64,000 nucleotides of DNA, taken from the NCBI GenBank assembly GCA_014529385.2, contig CM043945.1, positions 94,526,112 to 94,590,111 on the forward strand, written 5' to 3'. Source of the stretch: Adiantum capillus-veneris. Its lineage: Eukaryota > Streptophyta > Polypodiopsida > Polypodiales > Pteridaceae. Both the position numbers and the translations under genes were made by a program. Every line of letters starts with the position of its first letter. The stretch's first letter is position 1. Under the pieces are notes generated by a model that was given only the letters and a program-made list of their open reading frames with translations, was not told the origin of the DNA and searched no databases. This document shows positions 47,301 to 59,902 of this stretch, in pieces.

Positions 47301-47590
47301 TGGAGGATTCACAATGCATTTCATGTGAATCTCTTGAAACCTTTAAAGGTGATGTGCCTGATGATGGGGAGCCTGATGAGCAACCCGAAGTGGAAGAAAA
47401 CGAGGAGATCCTTGTTCCTGAACAGATTTTGGCACATAAGGATACGAAGAATAAGGGTAAAGTCCGAAGGCGGTTCTTGGTTAAGTTCAAGAATTATCCT
47501 GCACTTGATGCGAAGTGGATGGAGGAGGAGGACCTAGCAGATACTCCTCAGATTGTGAAACTTTTCCTCGATGCTTTTGGTTTAGCATAG
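44331..47590 (+). pseudogene. D1 pol: protease remnant, RT, RNase H, integrase, chromodomain
   Basis: The protease remnant ends with DVLLGIPWYHKNYAVVDY-like sequence. RT (44839-45417) has [41 protein letters not shown] and the catalytic FFDDI. RNase H spans about 45780-46130 (DACGRSLGVVL, YEKELLAVI, TDHQSLRYFL). Integrase (46200-47000) has an HHCC-type zinc domain (GHRGIATTMKGVERYFFWPR ... CLVCQ) and the D-D-E triad context: MDFIF, ERDPRFTS, DGQSEI. The chromodomain is at 47450-47585 ([23 protein letters not shown]). TAG stops at 45415 and after HALTQ, a 7-bp-type insertion near 45585 and a shift at about 47090 break it. The chromodomain could direct integration to heterochromatin, by family knowledge. 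Confidence 0.88.
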
Positions 47591-48167
47591 TCTACTCCAA
47601 ATGGAACCCAGAATTCAGCTTGGTCGAAGATCTGGTGCAGTGGGATGCACAAGAGGGGAGTTACTCCACTCCTTTGTCAACAGATGCCTCGATTTTGATA
47701 CTAAAGTCATTGATGTCTCTTTGAGCTTCAGGGATACTGAGAGCTGACAGTATTCTGCTGGATGACTTTATGAAATGGAATTCGTGATTATGATACTGAT
47801 TTGTTCTTGACTTCTTGTGAGTGCAGGAACTGATAGCCGAAATGACTGCAGCATTTTGGTCTGATTGATCTCGAATAGACATGGTTGCAATAGGGGTTAG
47901 TCAATCGGACATCGATGAGGTCCCGATTGGACCTAGATGTGATTGCTAGCTACATTGCCGATAAATCATGGTCTAAGATCCGAATGAATGTTGAATGTCC
48001 TGTGATGTCTGGTGATGTCCTGTGATGTCGTGTGATGTGACTGTTGATTTTGTACATGTGCTAGATGTGCGTTCCTAGTACGTAGGTACTAACAGTCAGT
48101 GTCTACTAAGACGGTTTATGGCTTTTGTCGGTTTTGCAGGCGTAATCGCGATCGATTACAATGCTTT
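47591..48167 (+). other. D1 3' untranslated region
   Basis: Non-coding, between chromodomain and PPT, and homologous to 53654-54237 in D2. It includes a run of GTGATGTC-type short repeats (47999-48040). No gene is supported. Confidence 0.6.
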
Positions 48168-48180
48168 CAAGAGGGGGGTA
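48168..48180 (+). other. D1 polypurine tract
   Basis: AAGAGGGGGGTA directly before the 3' LTR at 48181. Confidence 0.88.
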
Positions 48181-48735
48181 TGTCACAAAGTGATGACGTG
48201 GCGGACAACAGAAACCCTAATTTCTGCCAGAAACCCTAAAATTCCTGCAAACCCTAATTTTTGCCAAAAACCCTAAATTCCGGAAATCGCGGAGGCGGAT
48301 TATTATTATTTTTTTTTTTAAAATTTTTTTTTTGGAAAATGATGAGCGATGCGAATTTTACTTTTGCTTTTAAAAAAAAAAAAGAGAAAAGACTCTCTAA
48401 GAGAGAGAGAGAACTGATGCTTTTGATTTTAAAAGCTTTTGGGGCTCTGCTTTTGGGCATCCCTTGTAACCTTTAAATTAGTGGTGAGGGCCTCACTTCT
48501 CAGAGTATCTGGACGCAGAGTCTGAGAGTGAAACCCTAACCACTCTCTTGTACTTTGATGATTGATTAATACAAAAAGAAATACCGAAAGGGGCGCCAGT
48601 CTTTGGGGCCAATATCTCTAGGCACGGAACTCCGCCGGGCCAGTGCAAATCTATTGTGATCTGTGAATTGTTTTGAAGTGGTTATTTGGTGCTGTCGCGG
48701 TTGATTCTTGACTTGGAGTGTCCAAGTCTGTTACA
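48181..48735 (+). repeat. D1 3' LTR
   Basis: 555 bp, TGTCACAAAG ... GTCTGTTACA, with four AAACCCTAA-type motifs at about 48211-48275 (one more than the 5' copy). The conserved core is at 48575. The next five bases GAAAC are the target duplication. Confidence 0.92.
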
Positions 48736-48941
48736 GAAACCCTAACCACTCTCTTGTACTTTGATGATTCATTAATACAAAAAGAAATACCGAAAGAGGC
48801 GCCAGTCTTTGGGGCCAATATCTCTAGGCACGGAACTCCGCCGGGCCAGTGCAAATCTATTGTGATCTGTGAATTGTTTTGAAGTGGTTATTTGGTGCTG
48901 TCGCGATTGATTCTCGACTTGGAGTGTCCAAGTTTGTTACA
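48736..48941 (+). repeat. D2 5' LTR, second part
   Basis: Resumes the D2 LTR after D1, from GAAACCCTAACC to GTTTGTTACA, with the conserved core at 48780. A perfect Met PBS follows at 48943-48954. Confidence 0.9.
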
Positions 48942-48942
48942 G

Positions 48943-48954
48943 TGGTATCAGAGC
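48943..48954 (+). other. D2 primer-binding site, initiator tRNA-Met
   Basis: TGGTATCAGAGC, one base after the LTR end. Confidence 0.93.
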
Positions 48955-49012
48955 ATGGCCGATTTCTCTTCTACGGGAAATCCAATCCCCAATTTTTTTT
49001 TCCGCGGCACCC

Positions 49013-50515
49013 ATGGCTTCAGTCAATGATCAGTCGACTCCCTCTGCATCTGGAGATGCGGGCTGGGATCACAACGAAGATTCCGGCAGAGAGTATGGCC
49101 CGCCTAGGCCTACTCAGGCGGAGCAGCAAGAGATGGAGCGTCGTCAATTGATCGGCGATGCAACAAAGATGATGCTCAATTTTGCCAAGGACCCGAAGAT
49201 GGCAAAATATGTGACCCAGACCTCTTTGGAAGAGGTACAGATGGAGTGGCAGAGAACCACAACACCACTCCTGAAACCCGCTCTCAAGAAACCTTCTGCC
49301 TCCAAGAAAATATACGGAGAAGGAACTGGAGAACGTTGTTGATGCACGGATTGCTCAGCTTTTCGGCGTGCAAAAGAAAGCCAAAAAGCACGACAAAAAG
49401 CAGAAGAAAAGCATTGACTTTCCAGGTTATTTGGGTCGTCAGTCGACTTTTGACAAGGCAAAGAAACAGAAGAAGCGTGTTCCATTTGAAGGAGTACCCA
49501 GTTGTTCTTCTTCTTCTTCTTATGACAGTTCTTCTAGCTCTTCGGATTCGAGCGAAGAAGACAGAAAAGGTAAAAAGCGAAGCAAGAAACAACGCTTCGG
49601 AAAGGGCAAGAAAAAGGCAAGGAAGTCTAAGTCTCGCCCAGTGAGTGACAGTTCTACTGAGGACTCGTCTACAGACAGCTCAGATTCTGATGATGGAAAC
49701 TTTTATGCGAACAAGAAGAATTTTTACAAAGCTAACCAGTATGACTTTCTCGAAGATAAAAGCAAGAAAGTCCGAGAGTTTAAGGAAGGTGGCCACTCGA
49801 TCAAGTTTGAAACTTTCTCAGGATACTCAGATGCTTCGAAGGCTTTGTCTTTTATACAACAATTTGACATCGCTTTCGCGGGAGGACGCTATTCAGAGCA
49901 CTCCAAGATTCGGAGAGCTGCCTCTTATTTTAAGGGGAATGCTCGCACTTGGTGGTCCACTCTTCTATTAAGCAAGACTGTGCCAGTAACATGGCTTAAA
50001 ATTCAAGAGGCTTTTTATTTCTTCTTGGTTGACTCAAGAGTTTGAGCGAGATATACGAGCTGCTTGGAACCATCTTCGGATGACCAAGAGCGATACAGTA
50101 AATACTTACTGTGAAAGATTCTGGAGCTCTTTTCTACCCGCCTCTCCATTCAAGAAGATCTCGTTCAGAGAACAGATTGAACGGTTTACCTTCGGTCTAC
50201 CTACACAGATCCGAGATCACTGCTTGGAATAGCAGTCGGCTTCTATTTAGGAGTTGATGAGTCATGCGAAGCGGGACTTTGCCATTCACTCTGGCAGTCT
50301 GACCTACCCCACAGATGAGGCCATGACACAATGAGCTGAACAGACTTCTCGGAATGAAAGTAGAAAGAAAAAGAGCAACCCAGAGAAAAAGGATGCACGA
50401 CCCAAGCTTACTCCTGAGGAGAGAGCTCGCTACATCAGAGAGGGGAAGTGCTTTGGATGCGGGGAACAGGGACATATCTCCGCGAAGTGCCCTAATAAGG
50501 CACAGAAAGAATAGA
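49013..50515 (+). pseudogene. D2 gag
   Basis: Begins MASVNDQSTPSASGD. After one frame shift near 49320 it continues through a Lys-rich segment and an acidic Ser tract (SSSSSYDSSSSSSDSSEED). The gag core follows (EFKEGGHSIKFETFSGYSD, ARTWWSTLLLSKTVPVTW), then a second shift at about 50030. After EQIERFTFGLPTQIRDHCLE come TAG and TGA stops. The zinc knuckle CFGCGEQGHISAKC (C-X2-C-X4-H-X4-C) is at about 50454-50495. This family's gag is intact in domain order but not in frame. Confidence 0.85.
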
Positions 50516-53500
50516 ATGATAAAGACGACGACAGGTCTGAGAGTTCGAGAGCAGCTGAGGAATGTGGCAGAAAAGGCATATAGAAAAGCAGAACTGGTAC
50601 CACATGGCGTGGGACCTGCACCGAATCAAATGAATGAAAGTACAAACTTTGCCGCTTTTTGGGGCAAAGTGAAGGATCAAGAAGCTCTTTTGAAGGAGCC
50701 GAGGCCAACTTCTTTTCACTTGGAATTGGCGGCTCAATTTGGAATTACGCCCGACAGACTGACACCACAGGCGGAGGTAGTTCGACTGGCACCCGGATGG
50801 GATGTTGCCATTACACCGAGCATTGGCAAACTTTGTTTGCAATGACAGGGGTGTTCAGGGCACGCGAGTGACGTTCTACTCGGGATCCCTTGGTACCACA
50901 AGAACTACGCCGTGGTTGACTACCGGGCCGAGAAAGCGACTTTGATAAATGAAGGGCTTAGAGATTGTACTTGATGAACTTCAGTGTCTTACTCATTCTT
51001 TTGGGAGAAAACTGAACGATGGATAAAGGTTGAATATGTTTTGACCTGATCGAAAGAACGCCAAGATTTTTCTCCACACTCATGCCGATTGCTTTTCAGA
51101 GGGCCTGAAGATCAAACCATTGATCTAACACCTGAAAGCAGGCCACCAAACCGGCCACCTTACCGTGTGAACCGAGTACAGAATGAAAAGATTATGAACC
51201 CAGTGAAAGACCTCTTAGAAAAGGGTCTTGTCCAGCCTAGTACTTCACCGTGTTGCTCTCTAGTGTTGTTGGTTTTCAAGAAAGACGGATCTTGGAGAAT
51301 GTGCATCGATTATAGCACTCTCAACGAAATCACCATCAAGAACAAATTTCCAATTCCTAGGATCGATGATATACTCGACAAGTTATGTGCTTTAGCAGGA
51401 TTGACTTGAAGAGTGGATATCATCAGATCAGGATAGCGCTAGGAGATGTCTACAAGATAGCTTTTCGGACGACTTTTGGGTTATTTGAGTTTTTGGTGTT
51501 GCCTTTTGGCTTAACCAATGCTCTTGCGACATTTAACCGGATGATGGACAGGATTTTTCGAGAATACACGCTATTTGTTGGCACTTTCTTTGACGACATC
51601 ATTGTTTTCTCCAAGAATGAGGCAGAACACAGAGATCATCTGCTTCAAGTCTTTAAGGCATTACCAGATCACACATTAGTGATTAATGCAAAGAAAAGTG
51701 AATTTTTCCTACCAGAGATACACTTTTTGGGACACATTGTGTCAACAGCAGGAGTGAAAATGGACCCGGCCAAGATAGAGACTATCCGTGATTGGCCCGA
51801 TTTGAGGAATGTCCATGAAGTTAGAAGCTTCTTGGGACTCTGTTCGTACTACAGGCGGTTCATTCGAAAGTTTGCAAAGGTTGCTTCCCCTTTGCATACC
51901 TTGACACAGAAAGGAGTACCTTTTTCGTGGGGACCCACAGAGGTGACTGCCTTTCAGACATTGAAAGAGAGATCGTAATCTGGGTGCGGTCTTGATGCAA
52001 GAAGGCGATGTCATAGCTTACGAGAGCCGTTTGTTCTCTAGGCCGGAGATGACAGCACAGATTTATGAGAAAGTGCTTTTGGCGGTTATCCATGCTCTTA
52101 CTCAGTGGCGGCATTACCTACTCGGAGCGGATTTTACTGTCTTTACAGACCATCAGAGTTTGCACTACTTCTTGTCACAGAAGCAGCTTTCGGAAAAGCA
52201 GATGCGGTGGGCGAACATCTTGTCACAGTTCCACTTCCAGATTGTCCATGTGCAGGGACAGAAGAATGTGGTGGCAGATGCTTTGTCTCGGAAACCGTTG
52301 GTTTTGGCTGTTTCCGCGATACATCATAGGAGCTTCGAGGATATGGTCGATCAGTATGCCACAGATACAGATTTTGCAGATATTTTCACACGGATACGGG
52401 ATGGGGAGACAGTAGCTGGATACTCCCTTCGGGAAGGCTACTTGATGAAAAAGACTATGTTGTGCGTTACACAGCCGTTGAGGGATAAGGTTATGACTGA
52501 ATGCCACTGTCCACCTTTTACGGGTCACTGCGACATTGCTACCACCATGAAGGGGGTAGAGAGATACTTCTTTGGGCCGAGAATCAAAAAGGATGTGGAA
52601 GAGTTTGTGCGCAGGTGCTTGGTATGCCAGAAGGTCAAGTTTGACAGGCATAAGGCACACGGATTGTTACAGCCTTTACCCATACCCACCCACCCCTGGG
52701 AAAGTATTGCAATGGATTTCATTTTTGATCTCCCAAGAACACAGAATGATCACGATGATTTTCCGATTACATGACACGTCTGAGACGATTGTCTCCGACA
52801 GAGACCCCAGATTTATGAGTTTGTTTTGGAAGGCAATTTGGGAGAACATTGGCACGCGGTTGCAGTTCTCGTCATCGTTCCACTTGCAGACTGACGGGCA
52901 ATTTGAGATTGCCAATTCAGTGATTTTAGATTTATTGAAGTCTTGTATCTCGGATCAAAAGACTCAATGGGAAAAGAACTTACCTTTGGTGGAATTTGCC
53001 TACAATAACACGATAAACTCTTCGACGGGGAAGACGCCATGTGAGATTGTTGAAAGTGCTACGAAGGTTCCATCCTTCCTGAGCACGAAAGATTAGATAT
53101 TTGAAGCGGATGAATATTCGCGAGATTTGGATACGGCTTTTGCCAAGGTTGCAGGAGTCTCAAGAACGACAGAAAAAGGCAGCGGATCGCCATCGTCGCG
53201 ACTTGAAACTGAAGGAGGATGATTGGGTGCTCTTACTTTTGAGAAGGCACGCCTACGAAAGAAAAAGGGAAAGGAGAGGCTTTTTCCAAAGCTTAGTATG
53301 CGATACTACGGACCTTTCCAAATCACTGACAAGATAAATGATGTCTCCTTCCGATTGAAACTGCCAGATACTTGAAGGATTCACAATGCATTGCATGTGA
53401 GTCTCTTGAACCCTGTTAAGGGTGATGTTCCTGATGATGGGAGCTTGATAAGCAACCCGAAGTGGAAGAAAACGAGGAGATCCTTGTTCCTGAACAGATT

Positions 53501-53653
53501 TTGGCACATAATGATACAAAGAAAGGTAAAGTCCGAAGGCGGTTCTTGGTTAAGTTCAAGAACTTTCCTGCATTTGATGCGAAGTGGATGGAGGAGGAGG
53601 ACCTAGCAGATACTCCTCGGATTGTGAAACTTTACCTCGATGTTTTGGTTTAG
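50516..53653 (+). pseudogene. D2 pol with chromodomain, three internal deletions
   Basis: The protease-like region near 50640-50930 ends in LLGIPWYHKNYAVVDY; its active site is not readable. RT starts in 51089-51409 and continues in another frame from 51385 because 10 bp present in D1 are missing. It keeps [21 protein letters not shown] and FFDDI. RNase H lacks about 73 bp at 51970, removing the YCDACGRSLG active-site strand. Integrase lacks about 103 bp after MDFIFDLPRTQ, between the first and second catalytic Asp. SDRDPRF survives, but the DGQSE context has become DGQFE (the Glu itself is kept). The chromodomain (53520-53640) is readable ([23 protein letters not shown]). Confidence 0.87.
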
Positions 53654-54237
53654 CATAGTCTACTCCAACCGGAACCCAGAATTTAGCTTGGCCGGAGATC
53701 TGGTGACGTGGGATGCACAAGAGAGGAGTTACTCCGCTCCTTTGTCAACAGATGCCTCGATTTTGATACTAAAGTCACTGATGTCTCTTTGAGCTTCAGG
53801 GATACTGAAAGCTGACAGTATTCTGCTTGATGTCTTTATGAAATGGAATTCGTGATTATGATACTGATTTGTTCTTGACTTCTTGTGAGTGCAGGAACTG
53901 ATAGACGAAATGACTGCAGCATTTTGGTCTGATTGATATCGAATAGACATGGTTGCAATAGGGGTTAGTCAATCGAACATCGATGAGGTCCCGATTGGAC
54001 CTAGATGTGATTGCTAGCTACATTGCCGATAAATCATGGTCTAAGATCCGAATGAATGTTGAATGTCATGTGATGTCTGGTGATGTCCTGTGATGTTGTG
54101 TGTGATGTGACTGTCGATTTTGTACATGTGCTAGATGTGTGTTCCTAGTACGTAGGTACTAACAGTCAGTGTCTGCTAAGACGGTTTATGGCTTTTGTCG
54201 GTTTTGCAGGCGTAATCGCGGTCGATTACAATGCTTT

Positions 54238-54250
54238 CAAGAGGGGGGTA
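54238..54250 (+). other. D2 polypurine tract
   Basis: AAGAGGGGGGTA directly before the 3' LTR at 54251. Confidence 0.88.
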
Positions 54251-54842
<592 letters not shown>

Positions 54843-56060
54843 GGTACCCCAATACATATCATGCTTTATGCCGACGACATTGTTTTGATCCTTGAATAAG
54901 AAGAAGGCTTACAACACACCTCAAGGCTCTTGACGAGTCACGACTTTTGTACATGATCTTTCATACTTCTAGGGCTATCAGGAGTGAGATTGCTGCAGGT
55001 GGACATGCAAAGGTGGTGGAGACTTATGTATACTTGGGAGTCACCTTGTGAGCCTACCCGTGCCCTTCACAATGGCAAAGAAGGCTACGAACACACTCAC
55101 TAGAGGATATGCGGCTTTGGCCATGCTAGAGAGAGATGTCATCAGGCACACTTTCAAGAGCCCCAATCAAGGGATGGATCTTCGACAGTTGGTCACCCCA
55201 ACTGTGATGTATGCTATAGCCACCTCATGGACACAGACCGAGAGACCACAGATATGTATGATATTACACTTGTTCCGCAGCAAGCCGTAAGTACCACACA
55301 ACATTATTAGAGCAGAATTAGCCACTCCACCCATGCTAGTCGAAGCTATTTTCCAAACAGTTTGCCTCATTCAGAGGATGAGAGTATGCCACCAGATAGA
55401 CTCACACATAGATCGTTCAAGGCCTCCAGAAAGATTTTAGAGTCAAGCAAGCACGAGTCTTGGTATTCCCAGGTGAGAGAGTGGTTCACAGCACATGGGG
55501 TAGACATGGATAGATTACCACCCTTCCAGTAAGACTCACCCTTCATCCAACTCTCACACAATGAGAGGAACACAGTACTTAGACAAGATCTATGGCAACT
55601 CTACATCAAAGAGACATGGATCGCACCTAGAAAGGCTCTTCCCCCCAAAGATGCGCTATTACAATGAGCACTTCTTGTCCATGCTAGATAAGGAGTTCAT
55701 CAAGAGACCGCGCTACATGGGACACATACATGCCACACACATAGTTCACGAGTGGCGATCGGTCATCTCTGAGTATCATCACACCATCTAGAGATAGGGA
55801 CACGAAGAGCTACCATACCCCCTCAACAGAGAGGTTTTGCCAGATTTGCACAAAAGAGGGTGATTGAGGAGAAGGAGCACTTTGTCTACAGATGTAGAGC
55901 ATATGAGAGTATCGGAGCCAAATATGAGGCTCTTTTCACAAGACAGCCCACCCTACGAGAGATCATGGAGTCTGGAGATCAACACTAGTTTGGCCGCTTT
56001 CTAGGGGAGATACATAGACATAGAGAGACACTGTTGGCCCCCCTATCGGCACCAGAGGGT
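54843..56060 (+). pseudogene. LINE-type RT, right part (element G)
   Basis: Directly after GGTAC the frame reads TPIHIMLYADDIVLIL, with the YADD catalytic motif of RT, followed by stops. Later fragments (55390-56050) include ESWYSQVREWFTAHGVDMDRL and EEKEHFVYRCRAYESIGAKYEALF, a C-terminal region typical of plant LINE ORF2 with a CCHC-like end. Several stops and shifts make it a pseudogene. It joins in order to 41776-42758. Confidence 0.78.
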
Positions 56061-56065
56061 GGGAG

Positions 56066-56584
56066 TGTTCCAAGCTTGGACACTCCAAGCGAGAAATCAA
56101 TAGCAACACAAACAAAATCTGGAAATAGATGAAGTTGAATAGAGAGTTCCATCCCCAGATGCATGGCCCCAAAGACTAGCGCCTCTTCCGATATTTCTTT
56201 ATTATTGCTTCGCAAAGGTACAGCTCCTTGAGGGTCCAGTTCTCTATGAGACTCTTTGTCAGATGCTCCCTGGCCCAGAGGGTTCTTATAAACAATACAA
56301 GGGATGACCAAAATCAGAGCCCTAGAACCTCTCATTCAAAAGCACTTACACCCAAAAGCTACTCGAGCAAAATTGTCCTGGCTAATACGTTATGCCACAT
56401 CATCATGTCCCAACGTCTTCCGAGTCAGCCTACTCTCCGTGTTTTATGCTGATTCAACCAGCTGCGTCAGTCTATTTATTAAGTGCTTGATAGGGGTTTA
56501 GGCCCCTCAGCCATACTTTATCAGTTGGCAAGGGTTAGGTTTTCAAACCCTAACCCCCTTGGCCAATCTTTTGAGTGGGGGACA
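56066..56584 (-). repeat. Solo LTR related to the D/E/F LTRs
   Basis: On the minus strand it runs from TGTCCCCCACTC to CTTGGAACA and includes the conserved core (about 56165-56203), one telo-box-like stretch (56532-56554) and the segment GGAGTGTCCAAGCTTGG seen near the D LTR ends. No PBS or internal region adjoins. Flanking five bases (GGGAG and ACATT) do not match, so an edge may be off or the site rearranged. Confidence 0.65.
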
Positions 56585-57219
56585 ACATTTTAGGCATGTG
56601 TCACGAGGACGTGGCAATTGCGAACCTTAGTTGTTGGTTTCTTACCAATGATTTTTGTTTTATTTTTGAGACTCTTTTTGAAGTTGCAAATGGTCGGACA
56701 TTGTATGGCCAATGTGAACGGTAGTTTCACCCGCAGATGGAAAGTTGGTCGGCATTGGAATTCGTATAGTAAGAGAATGTCTAGGCTTAGTGCAAGGTCA
56801 TGTAGGTCCCCCCGTCGCACTTAGCAAATTGGTGGATACTAGGAAGTGAACTTAATAAAGGCATAAAGTCAAGGTGGGATCACCAACAGAAAGTATCCGA
56901 CAGTTGGGCCACATTGCACTTTTGGATGCGGTCCCAATGAGGATAGATGGTCAGATGACCAATGGGAGCCCAACAGAAGCATCTCCTAAAAATTAGGGAA
57001 CTGCTATTTTGGGCCGTGAAATGTATTCGCATCATTACCTTCGGTATGACTAGGGAAACGCTTTATAACTCTCCGCGAAGTCAACTTGGTAACTAGTCGG
57101 GAGAATTTTAGGCGGCAACCCCGGAACAGGCAAATCCTTGTAAATGTGCCAAGTGGCACTTTCCTGTGTACTTGCCTCATTAAGAAAAAAGGGCGCTGGG
57201 AAAGGCCTCATTTACTTCC
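56585..57219. other. Non-coding stretch between solo LTR and element F
   Basis: No gene is supported. TGTCACGAGGACGTGGC at 56597 resembles the D LTR start (TGTCACAAAGTGATGACGTGGC), so another LTR fragment may begin here. Confidence 0.4.
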
Positions 57220-57239
57220 TGTCACAAGTTAAGAGCTAT

Positions 57240-57317
57240 GGAGTGCTTTCTTTCCACTCAATGTACAGTGTGGTGCTTGGAGTGCTTTCTTTCCACTCAA
57301 TGTACAGTGTGGTGCTA
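57240..57317. repeat. 39-bp tandem duplication
   Basis: Two copies of GGAGTGCTTTCTTTCCACTC plus AATGTACAGTGTGGTGCT, differing at the last base, in the F LTR. Confidence 0.9.
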
Positions 57318-58049
57318 GGAGTGATGCCCTGCACACTACACACTGCTCTCTCTCTCCCCTTCGTGCAGTTATGTGATGCCCCACAAGAGGGCTCTTCATT
57401 TGACTGATGTACAGCTGTGTGGTTTCATGCTTCTGTGCTGAGGCAAGAGCCTCCTTGAGCAGGAACAGGGGTAGCTAACTGCTACTCCAAAGCAGGCACT
57501 GGTGCGTTTTCAATGCCGTATATGTGCTGCAAATTGACTGTTTTTCAGCCATACGGACGCCAGAACCATTGGGTATGGTGCCCCACTGGCAGAGGACAGT
57601 TAGGGGACTGTTTGGGGCTGAAAACAGGGCAAAAACCAGTAAATACAGTGTGCTGAATTTACTGTTTTAGGGCAGGAATTAGAAGGTTTATGCCAGTGGA
57701 AGTGAGATCCAGTAGGGGAATTGGTTCCGCGCAAGTTTTGGGGCCGTTGTGCTGCCGAAATTTGGCCAAAATAGGTGGTATCTAGTTGGATACAGGTAAA
57801 GGATTCCCGGGACATACTTTGTAATTTACCCTCTCAAAGTATAAAGAAATACCGAAAGGGGTGCCAATTTTGGGGCCTACAGGTTGTCGGCGTACGCTCG
57901 GAGCATTCTAGCTTCCGAGCCGTGTGTGTTCTTAAGTGCTAATTCCCATCTCACATTTTCTTTGCACGCTCTGTCTGTGTGTGTCTAAAGTAAAGAATTT
58001 CGGGTGAAAGCCAAAGCCTACCGCCCCACGGGCCGGTTTCAAGGTTCCA

Positions 58050-59902
58050 TTGCCGGGACATCAATCACTTTTTCCTCAAAGAGTGAGCCTCGATTGTTTT
58101 GGGTATAGACACAATACAGGAACGCGGGATTACACTATGGCCGACAAAGGGAAGGGCATTATGGAAGAGGGTTCCTCTTCGAAGGATAGACGGGAAACTG
58201 CCATGGTGTTCGAGATTGGCCAGAGCTCGCTGCCACGTCAGTCTGTATCTCCTGTTGATGTGAATGTCCCTCCAGTAGTACAGGGCTTAATGACTGGGCA
58301 ACTTGAGGATGATGTGTTCAGGACTAACTCAGTTGCCGCGGTGAATGTCTTTTTGCAACTGGTGCAAAATCCAAGGTTTATGGAGTTCTTGCAAGCGCCA
58401 CCAGTGCAACAGCAAAATAGGCAACCTACACCGCGTACAGAGCTTGTTGAGGCTCAAGCCCAAGTACTTCATGCGACTCAGCAGGATAGGGAACACTCGC
58501 ATGTTGCGGAGTCAGGGGCTCCAAAACAGGTCCCTCCCGTGCTTGAACAAGTGGCTAGGACGCCTATTCCACAAGTTATGCCAGTTTGGCCCACCACCTT
58601 TCAGAGCCCGCATGCGGTCTTGAATGGACAAGGAACTGGATACCAGGCTATGCACCCAATTTTTCCACCACCCACGGTACATTATGGGTATTTCGGGGGT
58701 AATTCTGTGTTCCAGAGTATGGCTGGTTATGCGCCTGAAAGTCAGCCGTACATGCCAGGAACAATGTTTGGGGGTATGCAAGGTATGATGCCAAACCCCA
58801 TGTATGGTAGTATCGGCATGCAACAAGGTTTTCAGTGCAACCAGGGCCAGTTTGGGGTGCCACAGGGTCATTTTGGCATGGCTGGTTTTTCTGGACAGCA
58901 GCCAGATATGGCACCTCTGACGCCGAGATGTACCGATGATGCCTACTACAGTGCCCATGTTGCAAACTATTCCTTATGACAATTTGAGGGCACTGGAGAA
59001 GCCGAAAGCTTACAAAGAAGGTGGTGCAGCTGTAAAGTTCAGCACTTTCAGTGGCTTCGAGGATAAAGCAAAGGCTCTCACTGTCCTCCAGCAGTTTGAT
59101 ACAGCTTATGCAAGAGGTAATTTTACAGAGGCCTCTAAGGTCAGGAAAGCTGCCACTTTCTTAAAGGACAATGCGCTTACATGGTGAACGACATTGTTAA
59201 TGCAAGGACAAGCACCCGCCACTTGGGTTTACTTCAAGCAAATGTTTGCATCTACTTGGCTGTCAAATGAATTTGAAGCCGATGTCATGACAGATTGGCA
59301 CCAGCTTACTTTGGCTACATGCAAGAGCTTGCTGGAGTACAATCGGAGGTTTTGTAAAGCGTTACTCTCAGTGACCTCCTGCAGATTTGTGCCATTGACA
59401 GAGCAGACAGAGAAGTTCTGTTGTGGGCTGCCTAAAGGGCTTCGTGATTACTGTACCAAGAACAGAGTAGCTACCCTCACTCAGCGTATGGAAGTTGCTA
59501 ACACTGGTCTTGCCTTGCTGAAAGGAGAGGACAGTGGGTTTTCGAGCAACGAGAAAGGAGGGCAGCAAAAGAAAAATTCAACGAAGAAGCCCTTCGTGAA
59601 AACAGCTCCTGAAGCGTCATAGAGGTCAAAAAAAGCCCACCAAAGACAAGGATTCAGCCGGGACTTCTGGAGCGCAGGCAAAGAAACAGAAAAGGAAGCC
59701 TTTTGTGCACAAGTCGCTCGAGGAAAAGAAGGTCCTAATGGCTGAAAATAAATGCTTTATATGTGAGCAGCCTGGTCACTTTGCTACCAATTGTCCACAA
59801 AGGAAAAGACCAGCTGAGATAATAAAGAAGACCCAAAAGGCAAGAAGCCTAAACCCACGGCAGGTTTGGTGCCATATATGGTGGGTGATAGGCCCAGTAT
59901 AG
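58050..59902 (+). pseudogene. Element F gag
   Basis: Likely start ATG 58137 (MADKGKGIMEEGSSSKDRR), with an in-frame ATG at 58050. A long Gln/Pro/Met/Gly-rich region is followed by a shift at about 58940. The gag core is KAYKEGGAAVKFSTFSGFEDKAKA, matching D2's EFKEGGHSIKFETFSGYSD. A TGA after NALTW (59187) and a TAG at 59622 interrupt it. The zinc knuckle CFICEQPGHFATNC (C-X2-C-X4-H-X4-C) lies at about 59754-59795. Confidence 0.82.

Larger units (their letters stand above)
43171..48735 (+). mobile_element. Element D1: Ty3/Gypsy chromovirus nested in the D2 LTR
   Basis: Same family as D2 and same orientation, with 5' LTR 43171-43699, PBS 43701-43712, PPT 48168-48180 and 3' LTR 48181-48735. The target duplication GAAAC is perfect (43166-43170 and 48736-48740). 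Its gag and protease-side region is shortened by about 1.0 kb, but it keeps RT, RNase H, integrase and chromodomain with only stops and small shifts. The two LTRs are close to identical apart from a few indels. Confidence 0.93.

Noticed and set aside
44839-47590. Gypsy pol as an endogenous pararetrovirus
   Set aside because: Clear LTRs, tRNA-Met PBS, PPT, an integrase and a C-terminal chromodomain identify a Ty3/Gypsy chromovirus. No movement-protein region was seen.
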